Below, piece by piece: positions 34,353 through 44,304 of a stretch of DNA of 44,570 nt (positions within the stretch are counted from its first letter, which is position 1; each line of letters begins with the position of its first letter). The DNA is from an uncultured Aquimarina sp. (lineage in GTDB: Bacteria; Bacteroidota; Bacteroidia; Flavobacteriales; Flavobacteriaceae). Location of the stretch: positions 1-44,570 of the forward strand of contig CALLUJ010000026.1 of NCBI GenBank assembly GCA_938011245.1, in the 5' to 3' direction. Made by a program: the position numbers and the translations under genes. A model generated the notes under the pieces. It saw only the letters and a program-made list of their open reading frames with translations, was not told where the DNA came from and did no database searches.

Positions 34353-35090
34353 CTATATATTTTTTCCTAATAATTGTAAAACAATTTCTTTTCTACTTTG
34401 TTCGTTTTCGTTAGAAAGTAATCCCGAAACGGCTATTCCAGAAACACCTATACTAAGTAATTCTTTTACATCTTTAGTTTGTATTCCTCCAATAGCAATA
34501 ATTGGGGTTGAGTATTCTTGTGCTTTTAACTGATTCACTATTTCCCGATAAACTTCTAATCCTAAAATAGGACTTAGTTTATCTTTTGTCTTCGTAAATC
34601 TGTAAGGACCTAAACCTATATAATCTACTCCATCTTCTATATGCTGTAAGCAATTGGTTAACGTATTTGCTGTTCCTCCAATAATAGCATTTACTCCCAG
34701 TTGCTTTCTCGCTTCTATAGGACTTGCATCGGTTAAACCTAAATGTACCCCATCGGCGTTAGATTCGGCAGCAATGCCTATATTGTCATTAACTATAAAT
34801 ACAGCTCCATAAGTATCACAAATTTTACGACATTTTTTTGCTGCTTCTAAATAGTCTATTAACGACACTTTTTTTAAACGTAGTTGTACCCATTTCACTC
34901 CTGATTTACATACATTTTCAATATTGATTAAATGATCTCCGATAGTTTTTCCTTGAGAAATGTATTGTAATTGGAATGGATTTGAAGCTTGAAAATTAAG
35001 GCTTGTCATTTGTTTATTTTTATAAATAGAAGTATCTCTTAACGATTCGTTAAGCACATTCCATCTTATATTTCTATCTATTAATTCCAT
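34353..35090 (-). CDS. thiE: Thiamine-phosphate synthase ThiE
   Basis: A 245-residue enzyme joining HMP-PP and thiazole phosphate. Core motifs: VKWVQLRLK, FIVNDNIGIAAESNADGVHLG, IIGGTANT and YIGLGPYRFTKTK. The usual length is about 215; here 27 residues precede a second Met (codon at 35009, MTSLNFQASNPFQLQYIS), so translation may begin at 35009. It sits between thiD and thiG in the operon. A second, more divergent ThiE-like gene lies upstream at 39730-40320. Confidence 0.94.
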   Translation of the reverse strand: MELIDRNIRWNVLNESLRDTSIYKNKQMTSLNFQASNPFQLQYISQGKTIGDHLINIENVCKSGVKWVQLRLKKVSLIDYLEAAKKCRKICDTYGAVFIVNDNIGIAAESNADGVHLGLTDASPIEARKQLGVNAIIGGTANTLTNCLQHIEDGVDYIGLGPYRFTKTKDKLSPILGLEVYREIVNQLKAQEYSTPIIAIGGIQTKDVKELLSIGVSGIAVSGLLSNENEQSRKEIVLQLLGKNI

Positions 35091-35145
35091 TTAATACTCT
35101 TCAGAGTAAGCTCTTTTTTACTCATAACCTCTTAATTTAGACCTT

Positions 35146-35910
35146 CTATTTAATAAATCTTCCCAATAATTCTTTACTGCTTCCTAAGTACTTTTCAGTA
35201 AATTGCTTAGCTCGAAAGCCACTTTTTAATAATGGAAATCCTAGAGCAAGGTTTGCTGCTATGGCACTAGATAGGACACAACCGCTACCGTGTTTTGGGT
35301 ATATGGGTTGTAGTTTCGGGTTTATAGGGTGTACTTTTCTTTCTTTTGTGTATAAATAATCTTTGCCTTTAGCTTCCTTGTTATGTCCTCCCTTTAAATA
35401 CAGATTAGTTTTATTCGAAATATGTACAATGGTTTCTTCTATTTCCATCTTGGGAAATAACTGTTGAATTTCATCGTAGTTAGGGGTTAAAACTTCTGTT
35501 TTAGATAAAATATTGTCGAATAGTACTGTTTTAAAATCGGTTTGCTTATTACCATGAAAATCGAAATCTGTAGAGGCTTTTAATACTGGGTCTACTACAA
35601 TTTTTATAGTAGGATTTAACAAATGAAGCAGTTCTAAAATTTCGCCTAAAATAGTCCAATTTTCAATAATTCCAATTTTTACCACATCTATAGTAAACCT
35701 ACTAAACAATACGTTTATCTGTTTTTTAATTACCTTAATATCTGTCCAATGACACGCCACAAATTTGGCATCTGTTTGTATTGTATTTGCGGTACATACA
35801 AATAAACCTTGTGTTTTTAATTTTTCGAAAGTCTTACAATCGGCTAATAACCCTGCCCCACCAGATGGATCAAAGCCTGCTATACTAAGTATGTATGGTC
35901 TTTTTTTCAT
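35146..35910 (-). CDS. thiD: Hydroxymethylpyrimidine (phosphate) kinase
   Basis: A 254-residue ribokinase-fold enzyme phosphorylating HMP and HMP-P. Motifs: SIAGFDPSGGAGLLADCKTF at the N-terminus, KIGIIENWTILGEI, VVDPVLKAS and the anion-hole/catalytic HGSGCVLSSAIAANLA segment. It lies 47 bp downstream of the SNF2-type gene and 55 bp upstream of thiE; same strand throughout. Confidence 0.94.
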   Translation of the reverse strand: MKKRPYILSIAGFDPSGGAGLLADCKTFEKLKTQGLFVCTANTIQTDAKFVACHWTDIKVIKKQINVLFSRFTIDVVKIGIIENWTILGEILELLHLLNPTIKIVVDPVLKASTDFDFHGNKQTDFKTVLFDNILSKTEVLTPNYDEIQQLFPKMEIEETIVHISNKTNLYLKGGHNKEAKGKDYLYTKERKVHPINPKLQPIYPKHGSGCVLSSAIAANLALGFPLLKSGFRAKQFTEKYLGSSKELLGRFIK

Positions 35911-35957
35911 TAAATCTATTAACTGCTAGCCTTAAACTATCTATTTATTTTTTATTA

Positions 35958-38900
35958 TTAACTAAATAATTCTGCTATACTTTCTTTAGATAAATTTTTC
36001 ACAAAACTCTCATCGGTTTGAATAATATCGCTAGATAATTGCTTTTTATGTTCTTGATAATTAATTATTTTTTCTTCTACGGTGCCTTTACAAATCATTT
36101 TATAGGCCATTACTTTTTTGGTTTGCCCAATACGGTAACAACGATCAATAGCTTGTGCTTCTACTGCGGGGTTCCACCATGGGTCTACTAAATACACATA
36201 ATCTGCAGCAGTTAAATTTAATCCAGTTCCTCCCGCTTTTAAGCTTATTAAAAACACTCTAACTTCATCATTATTTTGAAAATTATCTACTTTAGCTTGT
36301 CTATCTTTAGTTTTTCCATCTAAATATTCGTAAGTAATATTTTCTTTATCTAAAGCCGTTTTTACTAACGATAACATTTTTACAAACTGTGAAAACACTA
36401 ATATTTTATGGCTTCCTGTTTTTTCGGAAATATGATTTATTAGTTCTTTAATCTTTATAGATTCGTCTGTATATTTTTCGTCGTCATTTAATAATTGTGG
36501 TGAATCGCATATTTGCCTTAGTTTGGTAAGCCCTTCTAACACGTACATTTTGGATTTTCCTATGCCGTCTTCATCAATTTTATTTAATAAATAATCTCGG
36601 TATTTATTTTTATAGGCATCGTATAGTTTTTGCTGTTCCTTATCCATCGTACAGTATAATACTTGCTCTGTCTTTTTAGGTAGTTCTGTAGCAACTTGTT
36701 CTTTGGTACGGCGAAGCATAAAAGGATTTATTAACTGTCTCAAATCGTTTGCTGCAGCAGTATCTTTGTTTTTATCTATAGGCGTGGCGTATTCTTTTTT
36801 AAAGTTAGCCATAGTACCTAAAAGACCTGGGTTTACAAAACTCATTTGTGCGTACAAATCGAACGTATTGTTTTCTATAGGTGTTCCTGTAAGTACTAAT
36901 TTATTGTTAGCTTTTAATAAACGTACCGCCTTATAACGTTGCGAATTAGGGTTTTTTATGGCCTGAGACTCATCTAATATACAATAGTGAAAGGTATAGT
37001 CTTTTAAAAAATTAATGTCCCGCATAATAAGGCCGTAGGTGGTAAATACAAGGTCTACAGCATCAAATTTTTCTGTGTTTTTATCTCTTTTATTACCTGT
37101 ATGAACAATATATTTAAGAGTTGGTGCAAACTTTTTAACCTCTTCTTGCCAATTAAAAATTAACGATGTTGGCAATATTATAAGCGTTGCACATTTGGGT
37201 TTTTTGGTATTTTTTAAGTGTTTTAAAAAACTAATAACTTGCAAGGTTTTCCCTAAACCCATATCGTCTGCTAAACAACCACCAAAATTGTAATCTTCTA
37301 AAAAATTAAGCCAATTAAGTCCTTCTTTTTGGTAATCTCTTAGTGTTGCTTTTAAACCTTTTGGTTTAGATACATTTTCTATTTCTTTAAATGTAGATAA
37401 ACGGTTTTTTATTTGCTTATGTTTTATAACTATTTCGGATGTTGCATCTAAACTATCGTATAAGCTATCTATTACCGATAATTGGTATTTAGAAATACCT
37501 ATAGCATCTTTTTTTACGTCGCCAGACCTAAATGCGGCACTATATTTATCCACCCATTCTTGAGGTAAAATACCTATACTGCCATCTTTTAATTGTATAT
37601 AATTTTCTTTATTAATTATAGATTTTCGTATATCTTTTAAGTTAACTAATTGGTCTCCAAAAGTAATTTCAATTTCTACATCAAACCAATCTATTCCTGA
37701 GGTTGTATTAACATTAATTGAAGGTTTATTAAGGTTATATTTTGCCTTTGTCAAATTCTTATAACCATATACGTCTACATTATTTTCTTTTAGTATATCA
37801 AATGCATTTAAAAACCATAAATCGGAAATAAAATTTTCATTATCAATATAAAAGAATTGTTCGTCTTGTGAAGAAAAACTAGGGTGCAGGTTTTCTAATA
37901 ATGCTAAATATTCTTTCTCTAAAGTTGTATTTCTATTAATTTCAAACGCAACATCATTTTCTGTAACAATTGCTTTTTGTAACGATTTTAAAGGGATTTG
38001 TTTTTCTTGATATTCTACTACAGGTTTAAGAATTATAACATCTTCTAACTCCGATAAATATAATTGCTTTTTTATAGAAGCTTCTACAGGGTCTTTTTTC
38101 TTATATTTTTTTATGTTATTTATAACTTCATAACGACTAGATATAGGTTCTATAAATTGCTGATTAAAGTTTTCGAAGTCGCTTTTTAGTATTCGTATTT
38201 CGGGTTTATTAAAAAACGTTAAAAATGTTTTTGTCTCGGCTAAAGACGGGTATTTATAGTATATATTTTTAAATTTAAAGAAATATATATTTTTATAATT
38301 TGCAGTATTAATACTTTTCGAAATTTGGTATTTACTTTTCGAAATTTGTATAAACGCTTTTAAAGTATAAAAATCGTCTTCTTCTACTATTTTAAAGAAT
38401 AAACGAGGTATTTCAGTGCTTACTTTTATAGGATTTAACATGCGACGTAAAATCTTATCCTGATAGTAATCTTCGTTAAGTTCGTAAAGTAATACGTCTT
38501 CGTCTATTAGCTCTAGAAGTTTTTTTAGCTCAATAAATTCTCTCTTTTCAAAAGTAGTGTCTTCACCGTTTTTGTATGTATCTAAAGTATTTATAATAAA
38601 TGTTTGTTTAGATATTTTGTGCTGTTTATCGCTTATGTAATTTTTGGAGTTTAATAAAATAGATTCAGAATTAATTTCTTCAATTTTAGAAACCATATCT
38701 GTTTTTTCTTTATTACTATTTCCTCGTATAGGCAATATTTGGATGTTGTGGTATTCTCCTATTTCTCCAAAAAGAAAAGCTAAACCAAATAATTTCTCTT
38801 TTTCTTTTTTCTTTTTGACTATAGGTATGACATCTTGAGTTATAGTAATTTCGTTAGAAAAATAATTGGAAATATGTTTAAGGTCTTCGTATTTACTTAA

Positions 38901-39743
38901 ACGATTAATGCCTTCTATTTTGGGGGTAATTTGTACCCCATCTTGTTTTAAACCTAATGTAAAGTACTTTTTATAGTTTTCATCTTTTAAGCTAAAACCA
39001 TATTCGTTTAACGCTTCTTCTTTTATTTTCTCTATTTCTGTTTCTGAATAAAAAAATACTGGAGCACATTCTTCTATATATTGTAAAGCTTGCGCTTGAT
39101 GTTTGCATAATAGTTTGTTAGATGCTCTACAATTGCAAAGTAAACTTAATTTATCGTCTTGTTTTTTTACAATAACATCAAAAAAATCACGACTACCCCA
39201 ATAATTATTCTTTAAAACGTGTAAATGAATATAATTATGATCTATGCGATTAGTACTCGTTTGACTTTCTACAAAATGAGATTCTCTATAAACTGTAGCC
39301 GATGCATTTAAGCGTATAAGTGTGTCGGCATCTTCGTTGTTATTTCGTATTATAACTATAGGGGCAGTGGTAGAATATTTAATTGTTTTAGTTGTCGTTT
39401 TTTCAAGCTTTGGTAAAACTATAGGTTCTTCTTTTTCTTCTTCGATTTCTATTACTTTTTCTGAAAAATAAGCTTCGGTTTCTATAGCTACTGCAACTTC
39501 ATGCTTACAAACATTACCATGGTCAAAGGGACACGAACAATTACTTTTAATTGGGGTTTTTAAAAGACCCGAAAAGGTTACTATGTATGGAATTCCAGAA
39601 GACCCATTAACATTGGCTTCAAAATCATTTCCATTAACGTTAAAGTTTAAAGCTGTTACTTTGCAGTCTTTTGCTCTTTCCCTAATAATAGAAGTGGTAT
39701 TAGAGTTTATATATTGCTTTAATCGCTTGTTAGTTATTGCCAT
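35958..39743 (-). CDS. SNF2-family helicase with two SWIM zinc fingers
   Basis: A 1261-residue protein. Two SWIM-type zinc fingers near the N-terminus: CSCPFDHGNVCKH (about 68-83) and CNCRASNKLLCKH (about 203-216). A long middle region of unknown fold follows, then a SNF2 ATPase: Walker A LADDMGLGKT (about 825-833), DESQ box (about 924), LTGTPIENN, and the helicase C-terminal part with SLKAGGTGLNLTAAD and the arginine-finger region DRCYRIGQT (about 1204). It should translocate on double-stranded DNA in repair or transcription. It lies inside the thiamine operon and its start overlaps the upstream ThiE-like gene by 14 bp, although it has no obvious link to thiamine synthesis. Confidence 0.93.
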   Translation of the reverse strand: MAITNKRLKQYINSNTTSIIRERAKDCKVTALNFNVNGNDFEANVNGSSGIPYIVTFSGLLKTPIKSNCSCPFDHGNVCKHEVAVAIETEAYFSEKVIEIEEEKEEPIVLPKLEKTTTKTIKYSTTAPIVIIRNNNEDADTLIRLNASATVYRESHFVESQTSTNRIDHNYIHLHVLKNNYWGSRDFFDVIVKKQDDKLSLLCNCRASNKLLCKHQAQALQYIEECAPVFFYSETEIEKIKEEALNEYGFSLKDENYKKYFTLGLKQDGVQITPKIEGINRLSKYEDLKHISNYFSNEITITQDVIPIVKKKKEKEKLFGLAFLFGEIGEYHNIQILPIRGNSNKEKTDMVSKIEEINSESILLNSKNYISDKQHKISKQTFIINTLDTYKNGEDTTFEKREFIELKKLLELIDEDVLLYELNEDYYQDKILRRMLNPIKVSTEIPRLFFKIVEEDDFYTLKAFIQISKSKYQISKSINTANYKNIYFFKFKNIYYKYPSLAETKTFLTFFNKPEIRILKSDFENFNQQFIEPISSRYEVINNIKKYKKKDPVEASIKKQLYLSELEDVIILKPVVEYQEKQIPLKSLQKAIVTENDVAFEINRNTTLEKEYLALLENLHPSFSSQDEQFFYIDNENFISDLWFLNAFDILKENNVDVYGYKNLTKAKYNLNKPSINVNTTSGIDWFDVEIEITFGDQLVNLKDIRKSIINKENYIQLKDGSIGILPQEWVDKYSAAFRSGDVKKDAIGISKYQLSVIDSLYDSLDATSEIVIKHKQIKNRLSTFKEIENVSKPKGLKATLRDYQKEGLNWLNFLEDYNFGGCLADDMGLGKTLQVISFLKHLKNTKKPKCATLIILPTSLIFNWQEEVKKFAPTLKYIVHTGNKRDKNTEKFDAVDLVFTTYGLIMRDINFLKDYTFHYCILDESQAIKNPNSQRYKAVRLLKANNKLVLTGTPIENNTFDLYAQMSFVNPGLLGTMANFKKEYATPIDKNKDTAAANDLRQLINPFMLRRTKEQVATELPKKTEQVLYCTMDKEQQKLYDAYKNKYRDYLLNKIDEDGIGKSKMYVLEGLTKLRQICDSPQLLNDDEKYTDESIKIKELINHISEKTGSHKILVFSQFVKMLSLVKTALDKENITYEYLDGKTKDRQAKVDNFQNNDEVRVFLISLKAGGTGLNLTAADYVYLVDPWWNPAVEAQAIDRCYRIGQTKKVMAYKMICKGTVEEKIINYQEHKKQLSSDIIQTDESFVKNLSKESIAELFS

Positions 39744-40320
39744 AGTACTTTAATTTTTTTAAAATGCCTACAGGATTCTTATTATTCCATATTCCTCCTA
39801 AAATACCTACACCTTTAAAGCCACGTTTATTAAACGCTTTTAAGTTATCTATAGTTACTCCTCCCACACCTACAATTCGTTTATCAATATGGTTAACATC
39901 AAAACCACGACCTTTATACCCTTTTTTCGAAATAGACGAAAATACAGGACTTAAAAAATGATAATCAAATTCAAAATAGCAATTTATTAAAACCTTTGGT
40001 TCGTGAAATGAAGAGCTTATAGTTTTGCCGTACATATTAAGATTTTTAAAATACTGTCCTGGATTATCTATGTGCTGTTTACGTTTTTGCTCGGTAAAAT
40101 GAATTCCTTTTAGATTATACTCATTAATTAATTCATGAAAATGATGCACTACAATTTTATTATGATATTGTTTATCTATTTTATCTAAATAGTTGCAATG
40201 CTCTTGATAATTTTTGTACGGTTTTCTTAAATGATAGTACTCCAAACCTTCTTGAAATAATTGATGTAGTATTTCAATTTCGTTAGGAATATCGTTTTCT
40301 GGTGCTATTACGATTATCAT
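39730..40320 (-). CDS. ThiE/TenI-like protein
   Basis: A 196-residue TIM-barrel protein resembling thiamine-phosphate synthase or TenI: LEYYHLRKPYKNY, ...KGIHFTEQKR, SSSFHEPK, and the late VGVGGVTIDNLKAFNKRGFKGVGILGGIW block. The NDN and GGTANT-type active-site segments of true ThiE are weak or missing, so it may be a TenI-like paralogue rather than a second synthase. In Bacteroidota such a gene often follows thiC, as here. It overlaps the SNF2-type gene by 14 bp and is separated from thiC by 197 bp that contain a structured repeat. Confidence 0.8.
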   Translation of the reverse strand: MIIVIAPENDIPNEIEILHQLFQEGLEYYHLRKPYKNYQEHCNYLDKIDKQYHNKIVVHHFHELINEYNLKGIHFTEQKRKQHIDNPGQYFKNLNMYGKTISSSFHEPKVLINCYFEFDYHFLSPVFSSISKKGYKGRGFDVNHIDKRIVGVGGVTIDNLKAFNKRGFKGVGILGGIWNNKNPVGILKKLKYYGNN

Positions 40321-40421
40321 TTTCTATTTGTTTTCGTAACCTTGAATTTGTTTTAGGGTTTCACTACATGTCTCTTTTTAATATGATACTGAAACAAGTT
40401 TAGTATAGCATCTTACTGAGC

Positions 40422-40508
40422 TAGGGATCGCAACGACATCTTTTTATTTTTCTTAAAAGATGTAGTAGAAAGCTCGCCCACGCTTTTTTTAAGCGTGGGA
40501 ACGCCCTA
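40422..40508 (-). repeat. Structured intergenic repeat with two hairpins
   Basis: On the minus strand the unit opens with TAGGGCGTTCCCACGC and closes GATCCCTA, with TAGGG/CCCTA ends. It contains two perfect 9-bp stems: CCCACGCTT (40477-40485) / AAGCGTGGG (40491-40499) and ACATCTTTT (40436-40444) / AAAAGATGT (40455-40463). The GGGCGTT...GCTTTC...ATCTTTT...ATCCCTA layout resembles, from memory, a dispersed structured repeat found in many flavobacterial genomes, here diverged. It lies between thiC and the ThiE-like gene, where it may attenuate or process the mRNA. Confidence 0.65.
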
Positions 40509-40517
40509 ATTTTTATT

Positions 40518-42434
<1,917 letters not shown>

Positions 42435-42465
42435 TTATGATTTTTAGTTATTCAATATTAACGAC

Positions 42466-42669
42466 CTATCCCCCTTGAGTGGCTTGTATAATTAAAATAT
42501 TATCTCCGCTTACAACCTGCCGAATCGCCCAATTTGTTTTGGTTACAATTTGGTTATTAACAGCTACAGCTATTCCATTTTCGGGTTGATTTAAATGCTT
42601 TAACAATTGAGTAATTGAACTATTTTTGGAGATTTCTTTGGGTTGATTATTTACGTTAATTACCATCAT
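42466..42669 (-). CDS. thiS: Sulfur carrier protein ThiS
   Basis: A 67-residue ubiquitin-fold sulfur carrier ending in the required Gly-Gly (ATQGG). The GIAVAVNNQIV and GDNILIIQAT segments fit the family. A second Met directly follows the first; either could be the start. First gene of the thiamine operon, about 125 bp downstream of the TPP riboswitch. The partner adenylyltransferase is at 22966-24048. Confidence 0.95.
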   Translation of the reverse strand: MMVINVNNQPKEISKNSSITQLLKHLNQPENGIAVAVNNQIVTKTNWAIRQVVSGDNILIIQATQGG

Positions 42670-42792
42670 TATTCAATAATTATATATTTTAATGATAACC
42701 TTGCAGTTGAATTCTGCTTGAAACTGTAAGTGAAATAAACATAATTGCTTATATAGCGACACTTAATAATTACGATTTATAATCGTGCTTTT

Positions 42793-42876
42793 TCCTACGT
42801 AAGTGCTAACTTATTCAGGTTCAAAGGGTAATTCTCAGTAGTGCTAATTTTACAATCGCAAAACACCCCTAAAGCT
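42793..42876 (-). promoter_or_regulatory. TPP riboswitch (THI element)
   Basis: On the minus strand the conserved segments appear in order: AGGGGTG, CTGAGA, ACCCTTTGAACCTGA and the closing GTAGGAAAA. This is the thiamine-pyrophosphate aptamer. It should repress the thi operon when TPP is plentiful. A small hairpin (ACGATT/AATCGT, 42772-42786) follows directly; the expression platform is otherwise unclear. A near-consensus -7 box, TATATTTA, at 42886-42893 fits a transcript starting just before the aptamer. Confidence 0.95.
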
Positions 42877-42885
42877 TATCGGCAG

Positions 42886-42893
42886 TAAATATA
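42886..42893 (-). promoter_or_regulatory. Near-consensus -7 box of the thiamine operon
   Basis: TATATTTA on the minus strand differs from TAnnTTTG at the last base only, and lies about 10 bases before the 5' end of the riboswitch aptamer, the expected place for the operon promoter. Confidence 0.4.
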
Positions 42894-42998
42894 GTAAATA
42901 ATTAAGTGATGAAATTTATGTCTGTTCGTTTTTTTATCCTTTAGACAAATGGAATACCTTCTTAAATTTTGTAATATTTAAAATGAATTATCATTATT

Positions 42999-43172
42999 TA
43001 TATTTGTATAATAAAGTATTTATTAGATGTTGTAAATCCAAAAAACACATTAACTGATAAGTTGATTAATCTATTTAAAAATATAGATTATGTTAACAGT
43101 ATGGGGTTTGATAAAGATTGGCTAGAACAGCTCCTTTGGAAAAAAAGACTGACAATAACTAGTAAACTTTAG
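42999..43172 (+). pseudogene. Abi-family (abortive infection) protein, C-terminal remnant
   Basis: In frame before the stop at 43170-43172 the translation reads LDVVNPKNTLTDKLINLFKN and then MGFDKDWLEQLLWKK. This resembles the end of Abi_2-type proteins (P-N-T-L-T-x-K-L-I-N-L-L ... MGFPxNWxxxPLWK). Upstream sequence has no matching frame, so only about 45 informative residues remain. The call is from motif memory and needs a profile search. It lies beside tRNA-Leu, a common insertion neighbourhood for mobile DNA. Confidence 0.5.
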
Positions 43173-43220
43173 AAAGATCCGTATATGGCTGACTAAATGT
43201 TGACTAGATTGTAAAATAAA

Positions 43221-43256
43221 AAACCTCAACGCCTTATTAATAAAGGGTTGAGGTTT
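43221..43256 (-). terminator. Terminator after tRNA-Leu
   Basis: A perfect 10-bp stem AAACCTCAAC (43221-43230) / GTTGAGGTTT (43247-43256), followed on the minus strand by a T-rich run. It lies 9 bp beyond the tRNA 3' end. Confidence 0.88.
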
Positions 43257-43264
43257 GTATTTTG

Positions 43265-43346
43265 TGCGGGCGGGGAGACTCGAACTCCCACACCTTGCGG
43301 CACCAGATCCTAAGTCTGGCGTGTCTACCAATTCCACCACGCCCGC
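43265..43346 (-). tRNA. tRNA-Leu (anticodon UAG)
   Basis: On the minus strand an 82-nt tRNA with a 7-bp acceptor stem (GCGGGCG / CGCCCGC) and discriminator A. The D-arm has TGGTAGAC, the anticodon arm is CCAGA-CTTAGGA-TCTGG (anticodon TAG), then a long variable arm (TGCCGCAAGGTG) and the GTTCGAGTC T-arm. The long variable arm and anticodon assign it to leucine. CCA is not encoded. Confidence 0.96.
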
Positions 43347-43512
43347 GCTTTCAAATACAGTTTTCTTAGGATTACTGTAAGCGAGTGCAAATATAATTAT
43401 TTTTTTGTGTTTTAAATAGATTTTAAAAAAATTTGAAATAAAAATTTAAAATCTATTTTCGTGAGGTTTCATTTTATAAATAGTAATTTTGAATAATTTA
43501 AATTGAAAACCT

Positions 43513-44139
43513 TTGGAAACACAAACATCTAATCAGTTCTGGCGCTCTACATTATTGCGTTTATTTGGTTATGCTTTACTTCTCTTTTTAGTAGCAAAAG
43601 TTATTGAGTTGGATATGATACAGCAATCTGTAAAGGAAAATTCATTTACAGAAAGAATGCAAGAAAGTTTTCTTCTCTTAACTACTATTTTATTGGGATA
43701 TATCGCTTATAAATTTCTAAAATTTAAGGCATTTGCTATAATGTTTGGCGCTTTTACATTGGTAAGCCTTATACGTGAAATGGATGCTTTTTTGGAAAAT
43801 AATTTATTTGACAAAGCTTGGCAAGTTTTAGCTTTAGCAGTTTTATTACCGTCATTATTCTTCTTGTATAAAAATGCTAAAAAATTTTATAATAATCTTC
43901 AGGAATTATCTAATAGCTTATCTTTTGGACTTATATTAATAAGCATGTTAATATTACATGTATTTTCTCGTTTATACGGAAGAAAAGTAATTTGGAAAGC
44001 ATTAATGGGAAAAGATAAGTTTATACGTGCTGTAAAAGATGCTTCTGAAGAAGGAATAGAATTACTAGCTTATAGCATTTTATTTATTGGAGTAATTGAA
44101 CTGTATCGCTTTGTAAAACAAAACAATACTCTAGTTTAA
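43513..44139 (+). CDS. Uncharacterised polytopic membrane protein
   Basis: A 208-residue protein with about six hydrophobic segments (roughly 13-31, 51-67, 70-86, 101-118, 137-152, 183-200). No motif I recognise. The start codon is TTG (43513) with no in-frame ATG nearby; the next residues ETQTSNQFW look like a natural N-terminus. The 3' end overlaps the convergent MmcQ/YjbR fragment by 9 bp. It is the first gene past tRNA-Leu. Confidence 0.75.
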   Translation: METQTSNQFWRSTLLRLFGYALLLFLVAKVIELDMIQQSVKENSFTERMQESFLLLTTILLGYIAYKFLKFKAFAIMFGAFTLVSLIREMDAFLENNLFDKAWQVLALAVLLPSLFFLYKNAKKFYNNLQELSNSLSFGLILISMLILHVFSRLYGRKVIWKALMGKDKFIRAVKDASEEGIELLAYSILFIGVIELYRFVKQNNTLV

Positions 44140-44274
44140 AGAAGTAATTTTTACCCTATCTTTTTTAGGCATTTTAGAAACTACCAGTAAGTACGAATGA
44201 TCTATTAAATGTAATAATAATTGATTATTTAAACGACCTTCAAAATTTACGGTATTCCAGTGCTTTTTATTCAT
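44131..44274 (-). pseudogene. MmcQ/YjbR-family protein, C-terminal fragment
   Basis: A 47-residue frame reads MNKKHWNTVNFEGRLNNQLL and continues LHLIDHSYLLVVSKMPKKDR to a stop at 44131. This is the conserved C-terminal half of MmcQ/YjbR proteins (HMNKxHWNTV ... LIDxSYxLVVxxLPK), normally about 115 residues. Directly upstream in the same frame is TAA-CAT, and no matching N-terminal sequence exists. The first two thirds of the gene are therefore lost. Confidence 0.75.
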
Positions 44275-44304
44275 ATGTTACAAAATATTGCCCAAGGAAC
44301 ATAA

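Noticed and set aside
42705-42720. Short GCAG...CTGC dyad in the thi leader as riboswitch expression platform
   Set aside because: Four-base stem only; too weak to call a terminator or anti-terminator.
43122-43340. Leftward open frame of 72 codons over the tRNA-Leu region
   Set aside because: It is the translation of the tRNA and its terminator; the tRNA fold is complete and explains the sequence.
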